Part shown: positions 6,051 to 11,184 of the stretch, piece after piece
Position numbering within the stretch: position 1 is the stretch's first letter
Layout: the number at the start of each line of letters is the position of its first letter
Source of the DNA: Stomatobaculum longum
GTDB lineage: Bacteria > Bacillota > Clostridia > Lachnospirales > Lachnospiraceae
Assembly (NCBI GenBank): GCA_905370385.1
Contig: CAJPKN010000046.1
Span: 1 to 11,184 of the forward strand
Length of the DNA stretch: 11,184 nucleotides
Reading direction: 5' to 3'
Made by a program: the position numbers and the translations under genes
Notes under the pieces: model-generated
What the model was told of the DNA's origin: nothing
What the model saw: the letters and a program-made list of their open reading frames with translations, nothing else
Databases searched by the model: none

Positions 6051-7547
6051 TTACATCTGAGTGAACTTGCCTCTCAGGTACTCCAGATAGTACTTCGTGT
6101 TGACGTCCTCGCCGGTCGCCTTGATGATGGTCTCTCTGGTCGTATAGGTCTGGCCGAGGCTGTGAATGTGCTCCGCAAGCCAGCTGTTGATATCGGAGAT
6201 ATCGCCCTTTGCGAGCTTCTTCCAAGCGTCCGGATGTGCCTTCAGAATGCTGTTGCGGTACTGGCAGGAATAGACCAAGCCGAGCGCATAGCCCTGGAAG
6301 TAGCCGACAAAGCCCGTGCTCCAGTGAACATCCTGCAGGATGCCCTCGGAAGCGTTCTTCGGGGTCACGCCGAGGTACTCCTTGTAGCGCGTGTTCCAAG
6401 CCTCTTCCATGTCATCAATCGAAAGCTTACCCGAGAAGTAGTCTCTCTCCATCTCGTAGCGGAGAATTAAGTGCAGCGGCACCGTGAGCTCGTCCGCCTG
6501 CATTCTGGACCAGCCCGGGTTCGGCTTGTTCAGCGCTCTCACCACGGTCTCGACCGGGATGTCTCTGAACTTCGGCACTTCCTTCTGAATCTCCGGATAG
6601 AACGCCGTCCAGAACTCGAGGGAACGGCCGACCTGATCCTCGTAGAACTTGGACTGGGACTCGTGCATGCTGCCGTCAATGCCGCCCCAGAGGCCCGCAT
6701 CCACGACTTCCTGAGAGGAGCCGTAGTTGTAGATGCCGTGTCCGGTCTCGTGCGCAGCGCCGAGCAGGGTGTAGAACAGGTTTCTCGAGTAGTTGGTCGA
6801 CGGACGGGAGTCTCTCGGTCCCGCGCAGACGCAGCTCGGATGCTCCTCCTCGTAGAGAATGCCCTGGTTCCAGTTAAAGCCGTAGTAATCCATGAGCTTT
6901 CTGACAATTCTCTCCTTCGTCTCTCTGTCGACATCGCAGTCGATGACGGAGGGGTCAATGCTGTCTCTGTAGCTCTCGGTCTTCTTGAGAAGCGAAACAA
7001 TCTCCGGCTTCACCTCGCCGAAAATCTTATCAATCTCTTCCAGTCTCCAGTCCGCATCCCAGCAGTTCACGAGCACCTGGAACGCAGACTCGTTCGGGTT
7101 GATGGCATCCGCAACGCGCTTCTGCACCTCAAACTGCTTCTGCAGATAGGGCTTGAAGCCCTTGAAGTCGTTGTTCTTCTTGCACTCGTGCCAAGCCTTT
7201 CTGCCGTCGTTGTTAATGCGGCCCAGCTCCTCGCCGAGCTCCAGCGGAATCAGGGTTGCATTCTTATAGCGGTCGCTCAGGTAGCGCACCATGCCGCGGT
7301 CGATGTCGCTCTTGTACTGATCCTTGTCAAAGTCTGCGAAATCCGCGACCAGCTGCTTCACCTCGTCGTTCTCAACCAGCTGCTGGGTGAGCTCGCTGAG
7401 GTACATTTCCACATTGGTGGTCTGGTCGAAACCGGCCTCCGGGCCTGCATGCCACTGGTCGCAGAACATGATATTGTTCGCGGTCTCCAGCATGCGAAGT
7501 CTCACCATGATTTCGCGGATTCTCTTGATATTCGCATCGTAATTCAT
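6051..7547 (-). CDS. M32-family metallocarboxypeptidase (carboxypeptidase Taq type)
   Basis: The 498-residue soluble protein has the usual length of M32 enzymes, which remove C-terminal residues from peptides in the cytoplasm. It has HETGH at 266-270 (zinc ligands His266 and His270, catalytic Glu267) and HESQS at 295-299 with the third ligand Glu296. It also has RMQADELTVPLHLILRYE (348-365), equivalent to the family RxxADE(V/L)TYPLHIILR, and GILQDVHWS at 402-410. Two family motifs are changed: the HPF motif reads HPS (236-238), and DxRxT reads DSRPS (246-250). The sequence after QDVHWS is GYFQGYALG rather than the common GYFPTY. The ATG at 7547 follows AGGAGGAG by 7 bases. Upstream are a TATAAT box and a palindrome; downstream is a strong terminator. 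Between two peptide-type transporters and an M64 peptidase, it likely trims imported oligopeptides. Confidence 0.93.
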   Translation of the reverse strand: MNYDANIKRIREIMVRLRMLETANNIMFCDQWHAGPEAGFDQTTNVEMYLSELTQQLVENDEVKQLVADFADFDKDQYKSDIDRGMVRYLSDRYKNATLIPLELGEELGRINNDGRKAWHECKKNNDFKGFKPYLQKQFEVQKRVADAINPNESAFQVLVNCWDADWRLEEIDKIFGEVKPEIVSLLKKTESYRDSIDPSVIDCDVDRETKERIVRKLMDYYGFNWNQGILYEEEHPSCVCAGPRDSRPSTNYSRNLFYTLLGAAHETGHGIYNYGSSQEVVDAGLWGGIDGSMHESQSKFYEDQVGRSLEFWTAFYPEIQKEVPKFRDIPVETVVRALNKPNPGWSRMQADELTVPLHLILRYEMERDYFSGKLSIDDMEEAWNTRYKEYLGVTPKNASEGILQDVHWSTGFVGYFQGYALGLVYSCQYRNSILKAHPDAWKKLAKGDISDINSWLAEHIHSLGQTYTTRETIIKATGEDVNTKYYLEYLRGKFTQM

Positions 7548-7686
7548 TTGTTTCTCCTCCTGTCATGGATGCTGTGATTCAGGATCAGCGGACCTTCCGC
7601 CGAGGCTTAATCGTACCCGTGGCAAAGCGCCTCTTTTTCACGTTTCTGCCACAAAAATGCTCCTCGAGTTCCGATTGCTTGCGCAA

Positions 7687-7733
7687 ATTATATGGTGCGA
7701 GGAGTTTTTCCACCTGTTATTCTAGCATAACAG
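7687..7733 (-). promoter_or_regulatory. Candidate promoter and palindromic operator of the M32 gene
   Basis: The minus strand has a perfect -10 box TATAAT (7692-7687) but no good -35 at 16-18 bases. Instead a palindrome, CTGTTAT-TCTAGC-ATAACAG (7714-7733), is symmetric except for one central pair. It is centred about 43 bases upstream of the expected start near 7680. A missing -35 with a dyad in this position is the layout of a class II activator site, for example of the Crp/Fnr family. A GAGGAG-type inverted repeat (7660-7666 with 7698-7704) encloses the -10 and leaves some doubt. Confidence 0.45.
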
Positions 7734-7791
7734 CCAAGGGATTACCACCCCTCCCCGAAATGCGCAGTCATTTCTTTTCAATATAGCGGCA

Positions 7792-7817
7792 GCGCACGCG
7801 GCGAATACCGCGTGCGC
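7792..7817 (-). terminator. GC-rich hairpin after the first PTR2 transporter gene
   Basis: GCGCACGCGG (7792-7801) and CCGCGTGCGC (7808-7817) form a 10-bp perfect stem with a 6-base loop, 8 bases after the transporter stop at 7826. The arm can be extended by CGGC/GCCG past a bulge. On the minus strand the following sequence (TGCCGCTATATTG) has no U run, so its termination strength is uncertain. Confidence 0.5.
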
Positions 7818-7825
7818 CGTTTGTC

Positions 7826-9337
7826 TTATTCCTTGGAGCTGAGTCCCATGCCCCGCGCGAGACGGCGGCTGAACAGAAGCACGAGCACACCGACCAGAAC
7901 GACCGGGATACCCATGCTGAAGAAGTACGGAATCTCCGCTCCTTCCTTGTAGAAGTTAGCGACCAGGGCGCAGAGACTTGCGCCGGTCGACTGTCCCATG
8001 AACCAAATCGTCATCATCTGCGTCGAGAACGCGAGCGGTGCCACCGAAGTTGCCGCCGAAGTTCCCGCCGGATAGCAGATGGCCTCACCGACCGTCATCA
8101 CGACATAGAAGCCGACCAACCAGAGCGGGCTTGCCTTCATGCCCGGCGCGTAAATCTTAAAGGGCGCAATCATGATGAGAATCGCAAGGCCGTAACAAAT
8201 GGTGCCTATGCCCATCTTGGCGGGCGTCGAGGGCTGCTTCTTGCCGAGTGCCGCCCAGAGTGTCGCCATGACCGTGCCGAGGATGACAGAGCAGACTGCC
8301 TGCAAGGTCTGGAAGGCCGCCGGGGTAATCTGAACGCCCAAAATATTCAGGTCAACCGAGGTCTCCGCGTAAATCGAAAGGATGGTCTGACCCTGGTAGC
8401 TGATTAAGAGGGTGAAGCAGTAGGCAATGAACATCGGGAGCAGGAAGAGGATGTGCTGCTTCTCATCCGGCTTGGTCTTGGGGCTCGTGATCACGTAGAT
8501 AAAATAGACCACGGGCAGGAAGAGCGCGACCGAACTCACGCTGTTCGCAAAGCGCGTAATGGTGAGTATCCCGCTGCTGAACAAGAGATAGAGCGTCACC
8601 GCCGTGATTACGACCGCCGCAATCAAAATGTAGACAGCGCGCTTTCTCGCTGCCGGCGGCATCGGATCATCGGGCTCTTCGCCTATGGTTCCGAACACCT
8701 TGCGCTCCATGATGAGGTAAAAGGCGGAACCAACGATTGCGGCCGCCGCAGAGAGAGCAAATGCCGCGTGATAGCCGAAGAGCAGCGCAACCGTACCGCT
8801 GATACTCGGAATCGCCGCGCCGATGTTCGAAATGACATAGACATAGGAGAAGGCACCGTCGCGCCGCTCATCTCCCTTGGCATACAGTTTTCCGGTGAGG
8901 GCCGTCATGGCCTGCCCCGCAACCATACTGCCGATCAAGTGTATGCCCATAGCCGCCGCGTAACCGATCAGGCCGGAGCCCGGGATTGCTAGGATGATAT
9001 AGGGCAGAGGACCTATCGTGACGACAATGCGCAGGGACTTTCGAACGCCGAAGACACGGTCGGACATATAGCTGCCTACCACGCCGCAGACGACAATCAG
9101 CGCAAAGTAGAGCGATAAGAGCTGTGCCGCCTCGGTTTTCTCAAGGCCGAGACCGCCCTTCGAAACTTCGGTATAGAGGTAATAAATCAGAACTGCCGTG
9201 AAGCCGTAATACGCAAAGGAACTGCAGAGATTCTTAACACAAACGGTGAACAAACCCTTCGGATGTCCGAGGAAACTTTTATCCCGGTACAGGGCCTCGT
9301 TCGGATCTGCCGTGCCGTTGACACTGCTGCTACCCAT
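7826..9337 (-). CDS. PTR2/POT-family peptide transporter, divergent paralog A
   Basis: A 503-residue polytopic membrane protein of the major facilitator superfamily. POT family marks are GHPKGL (24-29) and YYGFTAVLIYYLY leading TM1. Further marks are LYAKGDERRDGAF with SNIGA in TM4-5 (151-174) and, in TM10-11, GEAICYPAGTSA (417-428), VAPLAFSTQMMTIWF. POT proteins import di- and tripeptides with protons. Here the TM1 proton motif ExxERFxYY reads NLCSSFAYY (Asn36, Ser39 and Ser40 replace Glu, Glu and Arg). The TM4 lysine of KPN is Gly141. Glu418, the TM10 substrate-binding glutamate, is kept. Import of peptides remains the best guess, but coupling or substrate may have changed. The ATG follows GGAAGGAG by about 7 bases. 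It lies downstream of paralog B, with a hairpin terminator between them, and upstream of the M32 gene. Confidence 0.85.
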   Translation of the reverse strand: MGSSSVNGTADPNEALYRDKSFLGHPKGLFTVCVKNLCSSFAYYGFTAVLIYYLYTEVSKGGLGLEKTEAAQLLSLYFALIVVCGVVGSYMSDRVFGVRKSLRIVVTIGPLPYIILAIPGSGLIGYAAAMGIHLIGSMVAGQAMTALTGKLYAKGDERRDGAFSYVYVISNIGAAIPSISGTVALLFGYHAAFALSAAAAIVGSAFYLIMERKVFGTIGEEPDDPMPPAARKRAVYILIAAVVITAVTLYLLFSSGILTITRFANSVSSVALFLPVVYFIYVITSPKTKPDEKQHILFLLPMFIAYCFTLLISYQGQTILSIYAETSVDLNILGVQITPAAFQTLQAVCSVILGTVMATLWAALGKKQPSTPAKMGIGTICYGLAILIMIAPFKIYAPGMKASPLWLVGFYVVMTVGEAICYPAGTSAATSVAPLAFSTQMMTIWFMGQSTGASLCALVANFYKEGAEIPYFFSMGIPVVLVGVLVLLFSRRLARGMGLSSKE

Positions 9338-9377
9338 TTTCTTACTCCTTCCGGTTTTGAATTCTGTATTCAGTTGT

Positions 9378-9417
9378 AAAAACGGCGCAGGGCGGGCGGC
9401 GATTCAGCCGCCCGCCC
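9378..9417 (-). terminator. Terminator between the two transporter genes
   Basis: GGGCGGGCGGC (9390-9400) and GCCGCCCGCCC (9407-9417) form an 11-bp perfect stem with a 6-base loop. On the minus strand a TTTTT run follows 7 bases after the stem (9382-9378). It lies about 80 bases after the stop of paralog B and about 40 bases before the start of paralog A. I found no convincing promoter for paralog A after it. Confidence 0.7.
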
Positions 9418-9496
9418 TACGCGTGACTCTCTTGTGACGCGTTTCACGTCATTCTATTCGCTATTTGCTGTCTTAGCTCGACTGATACCGCTGCCC

Positions 9497-11041
9497 TTAT
9501 GCCGCTTCCGCCGCAGGACCTTCGTTCAGACCCATGCCCTTTGCGAGACGCTTCTCAAAGAACAGGAGGATAAGGCCGGCAAGCGCCGTGCTGAGGCCGA
9601 TGCCGAGGAAGTAAACGCCCTCCGAACCCTCGTGGTAGAAGTTCGAAACCAGGTTCGCGAGGTTTGCGCCCGCGGTGACCGAGAAGCCCCAGATGGTCAT
9701 CATCTGCGTGGAGAACGCCGCCGGTGCAAGCTGGGAAGCTGCGGAAGTTCCCGCCGGATACGAAACCGCCTCACCGATGATCATGACAAAGTAGAATGCG
9801 ATCATCCAGAAGGGGCTCACCTTGACGCCCGGTGCGTAAATCTGGAAGGGAATCACCATGATGAGGGCACCGAGACCGTAGCACATGGTTCCGAAGCCTG
9901 CCTTCCACGGGGTGGAGGGCTGTCTTCTGCCGAGTTTGCTCCAGAGACCGGTGCAGATGATGCCGATCACAATTGCCATAATCGCCTGAATCGTCATGAA
10001 GACGCTCGGCGGTGCCTGGAAGCCGAAGAAATTCAGATCGACCGAGGTCTCCGCATAAATTGCGAGTATGGTTGCGGACTGATACCAGACCATCATCGAG
10101 AATGCGCCCGTGATGAACATCGGAATCAAATAGGGCAGGCGCTTCCGCTCGCTGTTGCTGGTCTTCTTACTTCTCAGCATGTAAACAAAGTAGATTGCCG
10201 GCAGGCAAAGGGTCACAACGCTGACAATGTTCGAGAAGCTCGAAATGGTCAGTATGTTGTTGTTGAAGAGGAGGAAGAGCAGACTGCCGAAGGCCAGAAC
10301 ACCGAGTACAAGGCAGGTAACCGCCTTCTTCTTCTGTTCCGGCGGCAGCGGATCGTCCGGCTCCATGCCGATCGGGCCGAAGGCACGCTTCTCAAGCGCC
10401 AGGTAGACCGCACTTCCGAGTGCACCGACAATGCCGAGGATGAAGAAGGTCTTCTGATAGCCGACCACCAGGGCGATGGAACCGATGACCACCGGGAACA
10501 TAGCGCCGATGTTCGAGAGCACATACTGAATCGAGAACGCACCGTCTCGCCGTTTATCGCCCTGGGCATAGAGCTTGCCGAGCAGCGAGTACATGGAGCT
10601 GCCGGCGACCATACTGTTCAGGTAGCCGATGCAGCAGTAGAGAACCACGCCGACAATGCCGAGCCGCGGAATCGCGAGAGAAAAATAGAAGAATGGCCCG
10701 GTGATGGTACAAAAACGATAGGCCCTTCGATTTCCGAACACGCGGTCTGCCATGAAGGAACCGACAATCGAGAAGATCGAGGCAAGTGCCGCATCGAGGG
10801 TGATAATCTGCGATGCCTGCACCTTCGTGAGGCCGACACCCTCGGGAGCTGCCGCATAGAGGTAATAGATGAAGATGGCTGTCATACCGTAGCCGGTAAT
10901 CTGTCCCATCATAAACTTGAAGTTCATGACGCCGACGCCAAAGGGATGGCCGATGAAACAGGTTTCGTTCTGCAGCTTCTTGATTTGTTCCTGCCGCTCT
11001 CTCTCCTTTTCATCGAGTACTGCTGTTGCAACTGCTTCCAT
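9497..11041 (-). CDS. PTR2/POT-family peptide transporter, divergent paralog B
   Basis: The ATG at 11041 (MEAVATAV) is chosen over the in-frame TTG at 11047. AGGAGG ends 9 bases before the ATG but only 3 before the TTG. The 514-residue product is clearly homologous to paralog A: both share GHP, YGMTAIFIYYLY-type TM1, KLYAxGDxRRDGAFS, an EPDDPxPP loop, YAETSVDLN, QPSTP, YPAGTSAA, FSTQMMTIW and a RLAxGMGL tail. It has an extra charged N-terminal extension (about residues 11-25, EKERERQEQIKK). The TM1 ExxER positions read Phe43, Gly46 and Gln47, the TM4 lysine position is Gly147, and Glu424 of TM10 is kept. It is a predicted inner-membrane importer of peptides or similar small molecules. It heads the minus-strand peptide-use block. 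Having two copies suggests split substrate ranges. Confidence 0.85.
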   Translation of the reverse strand: MEAVATAVLDEKERERQEQIKKLQNETCFIGHPFGVGVMNFKFMMGQITGYGMTAIFIYYLYAAAPEGVGLTKVQASQIITLDAALASIFSIVGSFMADRVFGNRRAYRFCTITGPFFYFSLAIPRLGIVGVVLYCCIGYLNSMVAGSSMYSLLGKLYAQGDKRRDGAFSIQYVLSNIGAMFPVVIGSIALVVGYQKTFFILGIVGALGSAVYLALEKRAFGPIGMEPDDPLPPEQKKKAVTCLVLGVLAFGSLLFLLFNNNILTISSFSNIVSVVTLCLPAIYFVYMLRSKKTSNSERKRLPYLIPMFITGAFSMMVWYQSATILAIYAETSVDLNFFGFQAPPSVFMTIQAIMAIVIGIICTGLWSKLGRRQPSTPWKAGFGTMCYGLGALIMVIPFQIYAPGVKVSPFWMIAFYFVMIIGEAVSYPAGTSAASQLAPAAFSTQMMTIWGFSVTAGANLANLVSNFYHEGSEGVYFLGIGLSTALAGLILLFFEKRLAKGMGLNEGPAAEAA

Positions 11042-11184
11042 AAACAAGAACCTCCTATCGCAATGAAAAAGTTACTTCAACCAGTAAAAAAGAAACAGAC
11101 CTCCTTTCCCATCCGATTTTCATCGGCGAAACCGCCGTTGTGACTGCGTCTCGCTGTGACTGGGAAAAATTACCTCTCTCTGTT
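11042..11184 (-). other. Leader region upstream of transporter paralog B
   Basis: On the minus strand this stretch has two adjacent small hairpins, CGGCG-GTTT-CGCCG and CCGAT-GAAA-ATCGG (about 11135-11112). A second AGGAGG-like site with no start codon at the right distance follows (about 11104-11099). I see no clear promoter, and the window ends here. The hairpins could be part of a 5' leader structure, but they match no riboswitch class I can name. Confidence 0.35.

Noticed and set aside
7660..7704. Inverted repeat CTCCTCG/CGAGGAG with AAAAA and TTTTT flanks, as a possible bidirectional terminator
   Set aside because: The loop is about 31 bases, and no gene ends close enough on either strand to use it. 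It also encloses the likely M32 -10 box.
7565..7786. Plus-strand open frame of 73 codons between the M32 and transporter genes
   Set aside because: No ribosome binding site and no recognisable motif, and it runs across the likely M32 promoter and palindrome on the other strand.
9420..9447. Similar GTCACA..GAGA..GTCAC strings here and at about 11134-11160, as a shared element of the two transporter genes
   Set aside because: The spacings differ, the matches are short, and one copy follows a gene while the other precedes one. This is too weak to call a repeat.
11055..11123. 22-codon minus-strand frame ending in the TAG that overlaps the AGGAGG of paralog B, resembling a leader peptide
   Set aside because: Its ATG sits in a hairpin and has no ribosome binding site, and no run of regulatory codons is present. 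A chance frame is more likely.
9434..11143. Open frame of 569 codons on the plus strand opposite transporter paralog B
   Set aside because: It is the antisense of a clearly conserved POT gene. Its product is rich in Arg, His, Asp and Glu without any recognisable domain, as expected when high-GC coding DNA is read on the other strand.
1..11184. CRISPR arrays, insertion sequences, tRNA or rRNA genes, phage genes
   Set aside because: No regularly spaced repeats, transposase or integrase motifs, or RNA gene sequences were seen. Base composition and gene style are even across the window.

Overview
The window looks like chromosome of an anaerobic Firmicute of moderately high GC, most likely a Lachnospiraceae-type Clostridia. 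The grounds are a T-box riboswitch, AGGAGG-type ribosome binding sites on nearly every gene, a DUF1858 protein of the kind common in anaerobes, an ApbE-type FMN-binding domain protein, and M32 and M64 peptidases. The genus cannot be fixed from the sequence alone.

Layout. The left edge (minus strand) holds the first 40 codons of trpE behind a tryptophan-type T-box leader with its own consensus promoter. Upstream of it, on the same strand, is a small DUF1858 gene. Divergent from that gene is a plus-strand two-gene operon with an ATGA overlap: a Tp47-like lipoprotein, then a membrane protein that joins a ferric-reductase-like transmembrane domain to an extracytosolic FMN-binding domain carrying the SGAT flavinylation motif. 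A perfect 17-bp hairpin ends this operon and also separates it from the convergent genes to the right.

The right two thirds is a minus-strand peptide-use block. In transcription order it holds two paralogous PTR2/POT-family transporters, an M32 carboxypeptidase (Taq family), and a large M64 peptidase. Inverted repeats after three of these genes suggest that they are separately transcribed units. The shared theme is uptake of small peptides and their hydrolysis.

Most unusual points. The M64 protein carries a second M64-like domain in which the HELGH zinc motif has become MELLN, and it has no signal peptide. Both transporters lack the TM1 ExxER motif and the TM4 lysine that are linked to proton coupling, yet keep the TM10 glutamate. 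The M32 enzyme has changes in two of its family motifs. A near-perfect 20-bp palindrome sits where a class II activator would bind upstream of the M32 gene. The Tp47-like lipoprotein paired with a flavinylated, heme-type membrane reductase is the best candidate here for a little-described electron-transfer system.
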